The notes under the pieces are model-generated. The model ran no database searches. It saw nothing but the letters and a program-made list of their open reading frames with translations, and had not been told where the DNA came from. A stretch of 64,000 nt of DNA from Herbiconiux sp. A18JL235 (GTDB taxonomy: Bacteria > Actinomycetota > Actinomycetes > Actinomycetales > Microbacteriaceae): positions 1,612,001 to 1,676,000 of the forward strand of contig NZ_CP162511.1 of NCBI RefSeq assembly GCF_040939305.1. The letters are read 5' to 3'. Each line of letters opens with the position of its first letter. Within the stretch, counting starts at the first letter, position 1. Shown in pieces: positions 1 to 8,647 of this stretch. The translations under genes and the position numbers were made by a program.

Positions 1-254
1 TGGTGCAGCAGCTCGAGGGCCACGTGCTGCAGCCCTTCGTCATGGGCACCGCCGTGAAGGTGCATCCGCTCGCCGTGGTGCTCGCCGTCGCCGGCGGGTC
101 GATGGTCGCCGGCATCGCCGGAGCCTTCTTCGCCGTGCCGCTGGTCGCGACCCTCAACGTCATGATCGCCTACGTGGCCGGGGGAGCGTGGCGCGCATCC
201 GTCCCTCCTGCTCTCCTCGAACCCCCGCAGAAAGAACCCTCTCCGCATGACTGA
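1..254 (+). CDS. AI-2E family transporter, C-terminal fragment
   Basis: The last 84 or so residues of a polytopic membrane protein whose 5' part lies before the window. The motif QLEGHVLQP near the start of the visible part, followed by a hydrophobic stretch ending in FFAVPLVA, is typical of the last transmembrane segments of AI-2E/PerM-family transporters. The family exports small molecules or acts in membrane permeability; the substrate cannot be told here. The stop codon overlaps the ilvA start by 8 bases, so the two genes are probably co-transcribed and translationally coupled. Frame and family are clear; the specific function is not. Confidence 0.8.
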   Translation, partial: VQQLEGHVLQPFVMGTAVKVHPLAVVLAVAGGSMVAGIAGAFFAVPLVATLNVMIAYVAGGAWRASVPPALLEPPQKEPSPHD

Positions 255-1512
255 CACCGACTTCTCGCCCCGCGTCCAGACCGCCGTCTCCGCGGCGCCG
301 CTGCTCGCCGACATCGAGGCGGCGCGCGAGCGTGTGGGTCGGGTGGCGCAGGTCACGCCGATGGAGAGCTCGCGCTTCCTCGCCGAGATCATCGGCTCGC
401 CGGTGTTCATGAAGTGCGAGAACCTGCAGCGCACCGGGTCGTACAAGATCCGCGGCGCCTACAACCGCATCTCGAGTCTCAGCGACGACGAGAAGGCGCG
501 CGGCGTCGTCGCCGCCTCGGCGGGCAACCACGCGCAGGGAGTGGCGTTCGCGGCGCGCGAGCTCGGCATCAAGGCGACGATCTTCATGCCGATCGGTGTG
601 CCGCTGCCGAAGCTGCAGGCCACGCGCAACTACGGCGCCGACGTCATCCTGCGCGGTCACTCGGTGGAGGAGGCGCTGCGGGCGGCGGCGGAGTTCGCCG
701 CGGCGACGGGTGCCGTGGTCATCCCGCCGTTCGACCACATCGACGTCGTGACGGGGCAGGCGACCCTCGGGCTCGAGATCCTCGACCAGGTTCCGGATGC
801 CGACACCATCGTGGTTCCCATCGGGGGCGGCGGACTCATCTCGGGCATCGCGAGCGCTGTGAAGCAGCGGGCCGCCCAGACCGGGCGCACCGTGCGGGTC
901 ATCGGTGTGCAGGCCGCCAATGCGGCGGCCTACCCGCCCTCCCTCGCCGCCGGGGCGCCGGTGGAGATCACCACCACGCCCACCATCGCGGACGGCATCC
1001 AGGTGTCGAAGCCGGGGCTGCTCAACTTCGACATCATCACCGAGCTCGTCGACGAGGTCGTCACGGTGTCGGAGGCCGACACCGCCCGCGCTCTGCTGCT
1101 GCTGCTCGAGCGCGCCAAGCAGGTCGTCGAGCCGGCCGGTGCGGTGGGCGTCGCGGCGATGCTCTCGGGCAAGATCGTCGACGCCGGAACCGCGGTCGTC
1201 GTGCTCTCGGGGGGCAACATCGACCCGCTGCTCATGCAGCGCGTCATCAGCCACGGCCTCGCCGCGTCAGACCGCTACCTGAAGCTGCGCATCATGCTCC
1301 CCGACCGCCCGGGCCAGCTGGCCCGCACCGCCGAGCTCGTGGCCGAGGCCAACGCGAACGTGGTGGAGGTGCTGCACACCCGGCACGGCAAGGGCCTGCA
1401 GATCAGCCAGGTCGAGCTCGAGCTGCACATCGAGACCCGCGGCCCCGAGCACCGCGACCAGGTCGTCGCCAAACTCCGCGACGCCGGCTTCGAACTCCGC
1501 GTCGAGCAGTAA
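247..1512 (+). CDS. ilvA: Threonine ammonia-lyase (threonine deaminase)
   Basis: A 421-residue PLP enzyme converting L-threonine to 2-oxobutanoate and ammonia, the entry step to isoleucine or a catabolic route. The PLP lysine is K67 in the motif GSYKIRGAYN, and the phosphate-binding glycine loop IGGGGLISG lies near residue 195. Residues from about 345 to the end form one ACT-like domain (motif LPDRPGQLARTA), as in the shorter catabolic or single-ACT type rather than the two-ACT E. coli IlvA. The ATG overlaps the upstream transporter stop by 8 bases. Whether it is feedback-regulated by isoleucine cannot be read from the sequence. Confidence 0.93.
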   Translation: MTDTDFSPRVQTAVSAAPLLADIEAARERVGRVAQVTPMESSRFLAEIIGSPVFMKCENLQRTGSYKIRGAYNRISSLSDDEKARGVVAASAGNHAQGVAFAARELGIKATIFMPIGVPLPKLQATRNYGADVILRGHSVEEALRAAAEFAAATGAVVIPPFDHIDVVTGQATLGLEILDQVPDADTIVVPIGGGGLISGIASAVKQRAAQTGRTVRVIGVQAANAAAYPPSLAAGAPVEITTTPTIADGIQVSKPGLLNFDIITELVDEVVTVSEADTARALLLLLERAKQVVEPAGAVGVAAMLSGKIVDAGTAVVVLSGGNIDPLLMQRVISHGLAASDRYLKLRIMLPDRPGQLARTAELVAEANANVVEVLHTRHGKGLQISQVELELHIETRGPEHRDQVVAKLRDAGFELRVEQ

Positions 1513-1597
1513 GCGGCAGCCGCGCCGAACCGCCCCGAACCCCGCACTCAGGGGCGATGCGTGACCGGTCGATGCGCGGGACGCTCGGCCTTCGACT

Positions 1598-1612
1598 GAG
1601 TAAGAATTACTC
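1598..1612. promoter_or_regulatory. Short inverted repeat upstream of a small secreted protein
   Basis: GAGTAA and TTACTC face each other across a 3-base spacer, 38 bases before the start at 1650, inside a distinctly AT-richer stretch. This could be an operator or part of the promoter. It has no clear family match. Confidence 0.3.
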
Positions 1613-1649
1613 GCGTCGAATCTCGACCGGAGATCACTATTCTCTTCGC

Positions 1650-2018
1650 ATGTTCCGTATCACAAAGACTGCAATGGCCGCCGTCACTCTAGCCGCGCTT
1701 GCTGCCGTCGCTTTTCCCACCGCAGCCCATGCAGAGATGACTGAGCCGCCCGCGTGCACTGAATCACCATACGGAGGCTGCCAAGCCGGCCCTCTCGGCA
1801 ATGGAACGGGCGGGCCCGGATGGGGACCTTGGGGTCCCGGCGGGTTCTTGGACTTCTATGCTGTCTCGGAACAGACCGCGAACGGACTTACAGCATGGTT
1901 CTTCGATCGGCGCGACGGGGTTCCGATGACGGACACCGACGCAGTTCTTCTGAAATATGAATTCAGCTTCAGCTCGTGCACGAGGCTGCCCGGCGACGGT
2001 GTCGTCTGCCTTCGTTAA
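1650..2018 (+). CDS. Small secreted protein of unknown function
   Basis: A 122-residue protein that I do not recognise. It begins with a clear Sec signal peptide: a short basic start, a hydrophobic run of Ala/Val/Leu, and a probable AHA cleavage site near residue 28. The mature part has a Gly/Pro/Trp-rich stretch (motif GGPGWGPWGPGG, about residues 50-62) and four cysteines, at positions suggesting two possible disulfides. Codon use is visibly less GC-biased than in the neighbours, with many A- and T-ending codons and an AT-rich leader, which hints at recent acquisition or weak expression. A short inverted repeat lies 38 bases upstream. The start is the ATG directly before the signal peptide. 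Confidence 0.7.
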   Translation: MFRITKTAMAAVTLAALAAVAFPTAAHAEMTEPPACTESPYGGCQAGPLGNGTGGPGWGPWGPGGFLDFYAVSEQTANGLTAWFFDRRDGVPMTDTDAVLLKYEFSFSSCTRLPGDGVVCLR

Positions 2019-2130
2019 GCGCCCGTGCGTCGCCATTTCCTGACTGATTAGGCGCAAAGCGTCCGTAACGAACCGCACCAAGCGCCGCCCTCACGGGGTT
2101 ATGACGCGTCGACGCGCGCCAGCCCGGGAC

Positions 2131-2616
2131 TCAGCCGGTGAAGGTGGCGACGTCGGTGATCTCGACGGTGATGTCGCGGCCGTTGGGGGCCTGGTAGGTG
2201 GTCTTCTCGCCGATCTTGAGGCCGAGGATGGCGGTGCCGAGCGGGCTCTGCTCGCTGTAGACGTCGAGGTCGGTGTTGCCGGCGATCTCGCGGCTGCCGA
2301 GGAGGAACTTCTCCTCGCCGCCCGCGACCAGCGCCGTCACGACGACTCCGGGCTCCACGACGCCGTGACTCTCGGGCGTCTCGCCGACCTCGGCGGTGCG
2401 CAGCAGCTGGGTGAGCTGACGGATGCGCGCCTCGATCTTGCCCTGCTCGTCCTTCGCGGCGTGGTAGCCGCCGTTCTCCTTGAGGTCGCCCTCTTCGCGC
2501 GCCTGCTCGATGCGCTTGGCGATCTCGGTGCGGGCCGGGCCGCTCAGCTCTTCGAGCTCGTTCGCGAGGCGGTCGTAGGCCTCCTGGGTGAGCCAGGTGA
2601 CGGTGCCATCGGACAT
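2131..2616 (-). CDS. greA: Transcription elongation factor GreA
   Basis: A 161-residue protein of normal GreA length. The N-terminal coiled coil (about 1-80) enters the RNA polymerase secondary channel and carries the acidic tip in GDLKENGGYHAAKDEQ. The C-terminal FKBP-like domain has the typical SPLGTAILG motif. GreA stimulates cleavage of backtracked RNA so that stalled polymerase can resume. The ATG has a good ribosome binding site (GGGAGAAG) 6 bases upstream. A DUF4307 gene lies upstream on the same strand, 61 bases away, an arrangement often seen in actinobacteria (greA near DUF4307 and mca). Confidence 0.95.
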   Translation of the reverse strand: MSDGTVTWLTQEAYDRLANELEELSGPARTEIAKRIEQAREEGDLKENGGYHAAKDEQGKIEARIRQLTQLLRTAEVGETPESHGVVEPGVVVTALVAGGEEKFLLGSREIAGNTDLDVYSEQSPLGTAILGLKIGEKTTYQAPNGRDITVEITDVATFTG

Positions 2617-2677
2617 CGGACTTCTCCCTCGAACACACGTGCGCCCAGGCCGAACCGGCCCGGACGATCAGGAAAGC

Positions 2678-3082
2678 CTATGTGAGCCAGCAGTCGTAAA
2701 TCAAACCCGTCGTGGCCAGTTCGCTCGTGCGCACCAGCTCGCTGAACGACTGCGTCGCGCGATCGGAGGCGGGGATGTCGATGACCTTCCACCCCACCAC
2801 CGCGAACTTCTCGCTGAGCGCCTGCACTACACAGCTCGCGGTGTCACCGACCGGGATGGTGACGTCGAACGACACCTCGACGCTGCGGTCGTCGATCACC
2901 CGGTGCGCGGTGTCTTGCGTGCCGATGGTGGAGTTGGTGCCGTCGAGCCCCGCCCACACCACCCAGGCGGCGATGACGACGGCAACCGCGGCCCCGGCGA
3001 TGCCCGCGATGAGGCGGCCGCGCATCCGTCGGCCGGGTGTGCGGCCGTAACGCGAGGCGAGCAGATCGTCGTCTGTGCTCAC
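2678..3082 (-). CDS. DUF4307 membrane-anchored protein
   Basis: A 134-residue protein with a short Arg-rich cytoplasmic start (motif RYGRTPGRR), one transmembrane helix at about residues 25-45, and an extracytoplasmic domain of about 85 residues with two cysteines. This matches DUF4307, an actinobacterial family usually found beside greA and mca. Its function is unknown. It starts with GTG and is divergent from mca; the 115 bases between the two hold both promoters. Confidence 0.8.
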   Translation of the reverse strand: MSTDDDLLASRYGRTPGRRMRGRLIAGIAGAAVAVVIAAWVVWAGLDGTNSTIGTQDTAHRVIDDRSVEVSFDVTIPVGDTASCVVQALSEKFAVVGWKVIDIPASDRATQSFSELVRTSELATTGLIYDCWLT

Positions 3083-3197
3083 GAGGGTCTCCCGGGTCGG
3101 TCGGCGAGGTGGATGCGGCGGATGGGGCTGAACGTCAGGCGCGGGCGATTAAGCTGGAGACGCCCTTCACAACAAGGCTAATCGCAACAACGAGGAG

Positions 3198-4133
3198 TTG
3201 AGACCGCTGACGCTGCGCCTCATGGCCGTTCACGCCCACCCCGACGACGAGTCGTCGAAGGGCGCGGCCACCTATGCCTACTACCTCGACCGCGGTGTCG
3301 AGGTGATGGTGGTGAGCTGCACCGGGGGTGAACGCGGCTCCGTGCTCAACGAGAAGCTCGAGCCGCGCGCCTGGGCCGAGCGCGACATGGCGGGCCTCCG
3401 ACGGGTCGAGATGGCGGCCGCCCAGGCCGTTGTGGGTTTCGAGCACCGTTGGCTCGGCTACGCCGACTCGGGCTACCAGGAGCCCGGCTCCGACGACGTC
3501 GTCCCCACCAATGCGTTCAGCGTCATCCCGGTCGAGATCTCGGCGGCGCCGCTCGTGAGACTCATTCGCGAGTTCAAGCCGCAGGTTCTCGTCACCTACG
3601 ACGAGAACGGCGGCTACCCGCACGCCGACCACATCCGCTGCCACGAGGTCTCCGCCCGGGCCTACGAGGCGGCTGCCGACCCCGACGCCTACCCCGAGCT
3701 CGGCGAGCCGTGGGCCGTGTCGAAGCTCTACTACGACCAGATCATGAACCCCAGGCGCTTCCAGGCCGTGTTCGATCTGCTCAGCGTGGAGGCGCCCGAG
3801 CATCCGTTCCTCAAGCAGCTCACCGAGATGCGGGAGCGGCGCACCGAGGAGTGGCCCTACGTGGCGACCGTGCGCGTGCCCGCCGTCGACTTCTTCGACG
3901 CCAGAGACGCCGCCCTGCGCGCCCACGCCAGCCAGGTGGCACCCGACCACCCCTTCTTCTTCTGGCCTGACGACCTGTCGAAGCGGGCGTGGCCGTACGA
4001 AGACTTCCAGCTCGCGAAGTCGCGCATTCCCGCGGTCGACGACGAGAGCGATCTCTTCGACGGTGTGGTCGATACGGATGCGGTGGGCACGCCGGTCGAT
4101 GAACAGCCCGGCAACGACGCGGTGCGCGCATGA
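3198..4133 (+). CDS. mca: Mycothiol S-conjugate amidase
   Basis: A 311-residue zinc amidase of the LmbE/MshB-like family that cleaves mycothiol S-conjugates into a mercapturic acid and GlcN-Ins during detoxification. The metal-binding HPDDE motif lies at residues 14-18 of MAVHAHPDDESSKG, and the second metal histidine is in YPHADH near residue 140. The 311-residue length fits Mca rather than MshB. The start is uncertain: GAGGAG sits directly against the TTG at 3198, and the first ATG is at 3222, but relatives usually carry about eight residues before MAVHAHPDD. CTG at 3207 would have better spacing. The stop overlaps the next gene (ATGA). Confidence 0.92.
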   Translation: MRPLTLRLMAVHAHPDDESSKGAATYAYYLDRGVEVMVVSCTGGERGSVLNEKLEPRAWAERDMAGLRRVEMAAAQAVVGFEHRWLGYADSGYQEPGSDDVVPTNAFSVIPVEISAAPLVRLIREFKPQVLVTYDENGGYPHADHIRCHEVSARAYEAAADPDAYPELGEPWAVSKLYYDQIMNPRRFQAVFDLLSVEAPEHPFLKQLTEMRERRTEEWPYVATVRVPAVDFFDARDAALRAHASQVAPDHPFFFWPDDLSKRAWPYEDFQLAKSRIPAVDDESDLFDGVVDTDAVGTPVDEQPGNDAVRA

Positions 4134-4471
4134 GCGCCATCGCCCTGACCGCGGTCGCGACCACGCTCACCTCGGCCTTCTCGACCGTCGCGGCGTTCGT
4201 GGCCGACACGAAGACGCCTGATCCCGACTCGGTCACCCCCGGCATCATCGGCTTCATCGCCACCTTCGGTGTGGCAGCGGTGACGCTGCTGCTCGTCATC
4301 GACATGGTGCGGCGGGTGCGCCGGGTGAACTACCGTGCCCAGGTGCGCGAGGAGCTCGAGGCGGAGCTGGCCGCGAAGAGCGCGGCGGATGCTGACGGTG
4401 GCGAAGGAGCACCGGGTGCGGCCCCCGCCACCGGTGACGGCGAAGCAGACGCGCCCGGCGTCAGCCGTTGA
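4130..4471 (+). CDS. Small membrane protein downstream of mca
   Basis: A 113-residue protein coupled to mca by an ATGA overlap. It has a weakly hydrophobic N-terminus, a strong transmembrane helix at about residues 38-60 (motif GFIATFGVAAVTLLLVIDMV), a basic stop-transfer segment (RRVRRVNYRAQ), then a charged helix and a disordered Ala/Gly/Asp-rich tail. Small proteins of this kind commonly follow mca in Micrococcales, but I know of no function. Its 3' end overlaps the convergent TrhA gene by 11 bases. Confidence 0.75.
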   Translation: MSAIALTAVATTLTSAFSTVAAFVADTKTPDPDSVTPGIIGFIATFGVAAVTLLLVIDMVRRVRRVNYRAQVREELEAELAAKSAADADGGEGAPGAAPATGDGEADAPGVSR

Positions 4472-5243
4472 ACGGCGGGTCGATCGCGAGCAGCAGGATG
4501 GCCGTCCAGTGGCAGAGGAAGGCGATCACCGTGAAGGTGTGGAACACCTCGTGGAACCCGAACCGCCCCGGGAAGAAGTTCGGCCGCTTCAGGGCGTAGG
4601 CGAGGGCGCCGACCGTGTAGGCGACACCTCCGACGACGACGAGGATCATCGACGCGGCGTTGGCGTTCAGGATGTCGACGAGGTACATCACAGCCGCCCA
4701 GCCGAGCGCCAGGTAGAGGATGACGTAGAGCCAGCGCGGCGCGCCGATCCAGAACACCCGGAAGCCGATTCCGAGCAGCGCCCCCGCCCAGACGATGCTG
4801 AGAAGTAGCACGCCCTTCTCGGGCGGCAGCGCCAGCAGAGCGATCGGCGTGTAGGTGCCCGCGATGAGCAGGAAGATGTTCGAGTGATCGATCCGCTTCA
4901 GGAGCAGCTTCGTCTTCGGCTTCCAGTTGATGCGGTGATAGAGCGCCGAGTTGCCGAAGAGCATCATCGAGGTGAGCATGAAGACGGCGCTCGCCCATTT
5001 CGCCGTCGCGCCGTCGGCGAGGCAGATGAGCACGATGCCGGCGGCGATGGTGAAGGGGAACATGCCGGCGTGGATCCAGCCGCGCCAGGTGGGCTTGACC
5101 TCGACCGGTGGGTGGTCGAGCGCATCCTCCAGCAGCGGGATCTTCGGCAGCTCCGGGCCCCCGTCCCGCTCCGTCTCCGCCGTCGCGCCCGGGGCGGGCG
5201 GAACAGAGCTTTGGCGCGTGTCGGGAGTGTCGGGTGCAGCCAT
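4461..5243 (-). CDS. trhA: Hemolysin III / TrhA (PAQR) family membrane protein
   Basis: A 260-residue integral membrane protein with about seven transmembrane helices after a Pro-rich cytoplasmic start. PAQR-type residues are visible: NSALYHRINW near the first helices, IDHSNIFLLIAGTYTP in the middle and HEVFHTFTVIAFLCHW at the end, which carry the conserved Ser, Asp and His residues of the putative metal site. Bacterial members (YqfA/TrhA) help keep membrane fluidity balanced; the old hemolysin name is misleading. It is transcribed toward the small membrane protein gene, with an 11-base overlap at the 3' ends. Confidence 0.88.
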   Translation of the reverse strand: MAAPDTPDTRQSSVPPAPGATAETERDGGPELPKIPLLEDALDHPPVEVKPTWRGWIHAGMFPFTIAAGIVLICLADGATAKWASAVFMLTSMMLFGNSALYHRINWKPKTKLLLKRIDHSNIFLLIAGTYTPIALLALPPEKGVLLLSIVWAGALLGIGFRVFWIGAPRWLYVILYLALGWAAVMYLVDILNANAASMILVVVGGVAYTVGALAYALKRPNFFPGRFGFHEVFHTFTVIAFLCHWTAILLLAIDPPFNG

Positions 5244-5288
5244 GGCTTCAGACTAACCCCGCTCCCATGCACGGCCGCTGAAAGCGGG

Positions 5289-5294
5289 TAACGT
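5289..5294 (+). promoter_or_regulatory. Candidate -10 element for a leaderless uppS-type mRNA
   Basis: TAACGT is followed by exactly six bases and then GTG at 5301. This fits the actinobacterial TANNNT leaderless pattern and favours the GTG over the ATG at 5295, which lies inside the spacer. No clear -35 element is seen. Confidence 0.45.
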
Positions 5295-5300
5295 ATGCGT

Positions 5301-6083
5301 GTGCCGAAACGCCAGCCAGCCGGGAAAGGCCTCCTCTACCGTCTCTACCAGAGGCGCATCCGTCAGCACCTCGACGGGCAGGTGCTGCCGAAGCACGTGG
5401 CGATGATCCTCGACGGCAACCGGCGCTGGGCGAAGCAACGGCTGCTCGGCACCGCGGCACACGGGCACCGGGCGGGGGCGGCGAAGATCCGCGAGTTCCT
5501 GGTGTGGTGCGACGACCTCGGTATCGACGTCGTGACGCTCTACCTGCTCTCCACCGACAACCTCTCCAACCGCGACGGCGAGGAGCTCACCGAGCTCATC
5601 GAGATCATCGCCGATCTCGCCGACGACATCTCGCGCTACCGCGACTGGCGGGTGAAGCACGTCGGCTCGAACGCGGGCCTCCCCGAGCCGCTCATCGCCG
5701 CCCTCGACGGGGCGGAGGCGCGCACCGCGGGGCGCACCGGCCTCCACGTCAATCTCGCCGTCGGGTACGGCGGGCGGTCGGAGATCGCGGATGCGGTGCG
5801 CAGCATCATCCAGAAGCACCGCGCCCTCGGCCACGGTTTCGACGAGCTCGAGGCCGACATCGACCAGGAGCTCATCGCCGACCACCTGTACACGGGCGGT
5901 CAGCCCGACCCCGACCTCGTCATCCGCACCTCCGGCGAGCAGCGGCTCAGCGACTTCATGCTCTGGCAGAGCGCCCACAGCGAGTTCTACTTCATGGAGG
6001 CGCTCGGCCCCGACATCCGCGAGGTCGACTTCCTCCGCGCCCTCCGCGACTACTCGCGGCGGCAGCGGAGGTTCGGTTCTTAG
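5301..6083 (+). CDS. uppS: Isoprenyl transferase (cis-prenyltransferase, UppS family)
   Basis: A protein of about 260 residues that condenses isopentenyl diphosphate with an allylic diphosphate in cis. The pyrophosphate-binding motif MILDGNRRWAK, the STDNLSNR segment, and the C-terminal LVIRTSGEQRLSDFMLWQ and EFYF motifs are all present, so the active site looks complete. Actinobacteria usually carry two such enzymes, a short-chain Z-farnesyl type and a decaprenyl type; the sequence alone does not settle which this is. I chose GTG 5301 because of the leaderless -10 placement; ATG 5295 is the alternative. A GC-rich hairpin follows the stop. Confidence 0.88.
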   Translation: MPKRQPAGKGLLYRLYQRRIRQHLDGQVLPKHVAMILDGNRRWAKQRLLGTAAHGHRAGAAKIREFLVWCDDLGIDVVTLYLLSTDNLSNRDGEELTELIEIIADLADDISRYRDWRVKHVGSNAGLPEPLIAALDGAEARTAGRTGLHVNLAVGYGGRSEIADAVRSIIQKHRALGHGFDELEADIDQELIADHLYTGGQPDPDLVIRTSGEQRLSDFMLWQSAHSEFYFMEALGPDIREVDFLRALRDYSRRQRRFGS

Positions 6084-6084
6084 G

Positions 6085-6109
6085 CCGCGCCGCCGCTGCT
6101 GCGGCGCGG
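6085..6109 (+). terminator. GC-rich hairpin after the cis-prenyltransferase gene
   Basis: CCGCGCCGC and GCGGCGCGG pair perfectly over 9 bp with a 7-base loop, beginning two bases after the stop codon. There is no U-run, as usual for high-GC actinobacterial terminators. Confidence 0.55.
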
Positions 6110-6263
6110 GCGACATGTTCGCGTGCCGTCGCGGAGCCCGGCCTGCGGTCGGGCTCCGCGGCGACGCGCTCACCCTGGGTCGTCGACAAGGGCCCGTCGC
6201 GTCGCCTCCGTGGTGCGGCTCTGCCCGAATTACAACCGTGTAACACAGCGTTAATCAACTGTG

Positions 6264-6365
6264 ATGCGTGTCGTAACCCGCGCATCCGGAATCGGACGTA
6301 GGTTCATCTCATCAGGCATGGCGCCTGATCGAGACGGCCACACAAGTACGTTTCGACCGACCTGA
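6264..6365 (+). CDS. Possible 33-residue basic leader peptide upstream of phoH2
   Basis: A short open frame reading MRVVTRASGIGRRF at its start, Arg-rich throughout, 55 bases before the PhoH gene and 8 bases after a -10-like GTTAAT. Mycobacterial PIN-PhoH (PhoH2) genes are paired with a small antitoxin, PhoAT, encoded immediately upstream. This frame is shorter than those and does not overlap phoH, so the analogy is only positional. It may equally be noncoding. Confidence 0.25.
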   Translation: MRVVTRASGIGRRFISSGMAPDRDGHTSTFRPT

Positions 6366-6420
6366 CCGTGGCCCGATCGCCTACTGATCCGAGCGCCTGG
6401 CGCCCGGGGTTGGAGTGGAT

Positions 6421-7803
6421 GTGGCCGAGCCCATGACTCAGAAGCCCAGCAGGACGAACACCGGAAAGGATGCATCACCCACCACCCGCACGACGAGCTC
6501 GACGCACACGGCCGAGGTGACCTACGTACTGGACACCTCGGTTCTTCTGTCTGATCCGAAGGCGATCTTCCGTTTCGCCGAACACTCGGTCGTGCTGCCG
6601 GTCGTCGTGATCAGCGAGCTGGAGTCGAAGCGCAACGACCCGGAGATCGGGTACTTCGCCCGCCAGGCGCTGCGCAACCTCGACGAACTGCGCATCCAGC
6701 ACGAGCGTCTCGACTTCCCGATCTCGGTGGGCACGGAGGGGGGAAGCCTCCGTGTCGAGCTGAATCACTCCAACATGTCGGTGCTGCCGTCGGGTCTGCA
6801 GCTGAACGACAACGACACGCGCATCCTCGCGGTGGCGCAGAACCTCTCGAACGACGGGCTCAACGTCACCGTGGTGTCGAAAGACCTGCCGCTGCGCGTC
6901 AAGGCCGCCTCGATCGGCCTCGCCGCGGAGGAGTACCGCGCCGAGCTCGCCCCGGATTCCGGATGGACGGGGTTGGCCGACATCACCCTCGGCGCCGACC
7001 AGATGGCGAAGCTGTGGGAAGACGAGTCGCTCGAGTCGCCCCTCGTGGCCGAGCTGCCCATCAACACCGGGCTCGTCATCCACTCCGACCGCGGGTCGGC
7101 GCTCGGCCGGGTGACCGGTCGCGGCTCGTTCCAGCTGGTGCGCGGCGATCGCGATGTGTTCGGGCTGCACGGCCGTTCGGCCGAACAGCGCGTGGCGATC
7201 GACATGCTGCTCGACCCCGAGGTCGGCATCGTCTCGTTGGGAGGTCGAGCCGGGACGGGGAAGTCGGCGCTCGCCCTCTGCGCCGGACTCGAAGCCGTGC
7301 TCGAGAAGCAGCAGCACAAGAAGATCATGGTGTTCCGTCCGCTCTACGCGGTGGGCGGGCAGGAGCTCGGCTTCCTGCCGGGCGACGCCGCCGAGAAGAT
7401 GAACCCGTGGGCGCAGGCCGTGTTCGACACGCTCGGCTCGCTGGTGTCGCAGAACGTGCTCGACGAGGTGATCGACCGCGGGATGCTGGAGGTGCTGCCC
7501 CTCACCCACATCCGCGGCCGCTCGCTGCACGACGCGTTCGTGATCGTCGACGAGGCGCAGTCGCTGGAGCGCAACGTGCTGCTCACCGTGCTCTCGCGCA
7601 TCGGCCAGAACTCGCGGGTGGTGCTCACCCACGACGTGGCGCAGCGCGACAACCTGCGGGTGGGCCGGCACGACGGTGTCGCCTCGGTGATCGAGACGCT
7701 GAAGGGCCACTCGCTCTTCGGCCACATCACGCTGACGCGCTCGGAGCGGTCGGCGATCGCCGCGCTCGTCACCGAGATGCTGGAGTCGAACGAGCTGGCG
7801 TGA
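6421..7803 (+). CDS. phoH2: PIN-PhoH fusion protein (PhoH2-type)
   Basis: A protein of about 460 residues with an N-terminal PIN ribonuclease domain (first acidic residue in [12 protein letters not shown] near 38, central and C-terminal acidic residues further on) joined to a PhoH ATPase domain. Walker A is [13 protein letters not shown] near residue 275 and Walker B is FVIVDEAQS near 380. In mycobacteria such proteins are RNA helicases with sequence-specific RNase activity and form a toxin-antitoxin pair. I chose GTG 6421 because GGAG ends five bases before it; GTG 6415 would overlap that site, and ATG 6433 is the other option. Confidence 0.9.
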   Translation: MAEPMTQKPSRTNTGKDASPTTRTTSSTHTAEVTYVLDTSVLLSDPKAIFRFAEHSVVLPVVVISELESKRNDPEIGYFARQALRNLDELRIQHERLDFPISVGTEGGSLRVELNHSNMSVLPSGLQLNDNDTRILAVAQNLSNDGLNVTVVSKDLPLRVKAASIGLAAEEYRAELAPDSGWTGLADITLGADQMAKLWEDESLESPLVAELPINTGLVIHSDRGSALGRVTGRGSFQLVRGDRDVFGLHGRSAEQRVAIDMLLDPEVGIVSLGGRAGTGKSALALCAGLEAVLEKQQHKKIMVFRPLYAVGGQELGFLPGDAAEKMNPWAQAVFDTLGSLVSQNVLDEVIDRGMLEVLPLTHIRGRSLHDAFVIVDEAQSLERNVLLTVLSRIGQNSRVVLTHDVAQRDNLRVGRHDGVASVIETLKGHSLFGHITLTRSERSAIAALVTEMLESNELA

Positions 7804-7912
7804 CTCTGGTGCGGCGCCGCCTCGCGTTCCTGCGTGGGGCGGCGCCGCATCCCTGAGCTTTCTGTCCCCGGCTGCGAGACGGGCGGGACTCGACCTCGAC
7901 GGGGAGGACGAC

Positions 7913-8548
7913 ATGACCGGCAGGATCGTCATCGACCTGTTCACGACGCTCGACGGGGTGTCTCAGGCACCGGGCGGGCCCGACGAAGACCCGAGCGGCG
8001 GGTTCGCCTATGGCGGCTGGCAGGCGCCGTTGCTCGACGAGAGCATGGGGGAGCAGGTCATCGCGGGCATCCGGTCGATGGATGCGCTGCTGCTCGGCCG
8101 CACGACCTACGACATCTTCGCGGCTTACTGGCCGCAGCACGTCGACGGGCCCGACGGTGAGATCGGCCGGAAGTTCGACTCGATTCCGAAGTACGTGGCC
8201 TCGCGGGGCGCACCGTCGCTGCCGTGGCGCGACTCGCATCTGCTCGGGCCCTCGCTCGCGGAGGAGATCGCGGAGTTGCGCGAGCGACACGCGTCGGTTC
8301 ACGTCATCGGCAGCATCGACTTCTCGCGCTCGCTGGTGCGCGGGGGCCTGTTCGACGTGCTCAACCTGTGGGTCTACCCGATCGTGCTGGGCCGGGGCAA
8401 ACGACTGTTCCCCGACGACGGCCCGGCGCTCGGGCTGACGCTGCTCGAGCCGCCGCTCGTCGGGGTGCGCGGCTCGCTGCTGCTCCGGTACAGGCCGGGG
8501 CCTGCGGTGGCGACGGGCGACATGAGCGCCGACGACCGCGGGGTCTGA
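7913..8548 (+). CDS. Dihydrofolate reductase family protein (RibD C-terminal-like)
   Basis: A 211-residue protein with the RibD-C/DHFR-like fold. It starts MTGRIVIDLFTTLDGV, typical of this family of stand-alone NADPH-binding reductases, followed by LLGRTTYDIF around residue 60 and VHVIGSIDFSRSL and YPIVLGRGKRLF toward the end. The true substrate is unknown; these are generally not the housekeeping folate enzyme. GGGGAGGA lies 6-7 bases before the ATG and supports the start. The last 25 or so residues are poorly conserved and look disordered. Confidence 0.85.
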   Translation: MTGRIVIDLFTTLDGVSQAPGGPDEDPSGGFAYGGWQAPLLDESMGEQVIAGIRSMDALLLGRTTYDIFAAYWPQHVDGPDGEIGRKFDSIPKYVASRGAPSLPWRDSHLLGPSLAEEIAELRERHASVHVIGSIDFSRSLVRGGLFDVLNLWVYPIVLGRGKRLFPDDGPALGLTLLEPPLVGVRGSLLLRYRPGPAVATGDMSADDRGV

Positions 8549-8647
8549 CCCTCAGGCGACTCCTGCACGTCCCGGATGCGGGGTTCGCCGTCCACAGATG
8601 TGCCGACGGATGCGCGGTGGGTTTCGGCAGCGACCTACCGTTCCCGC

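Larger units (their letters stand above)
6084..6420 (+). other. Intergenic interval: hairpin, AT-rich patch and mini-ORF before the PhoH gene
   Basis: 337 bases without an established gene. The first part holds a terminator-like hairpin. The middle (about 6228-6262) is the AT-richest patch of the interval and likely carries the phoH promoter (GTTAAT at 6250-6255). A 33-residue basic open frame runs from ATG 6264 to 6365. The end carries inverted GGCGCC-type repeats before the PhoH start. Confidence 0.5.

Noticed and set aside
4461..5243. Hemolysin function for the TrhA-type protein
   Set aside because: The PAQR motifs fit a membrane-homeostasis protein; the hemolysin name is historical.
6475..7944. 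Long minus-strand frame opposite the PhoH gene
   Set aside because: Antisense shadow of a well-supported gene.
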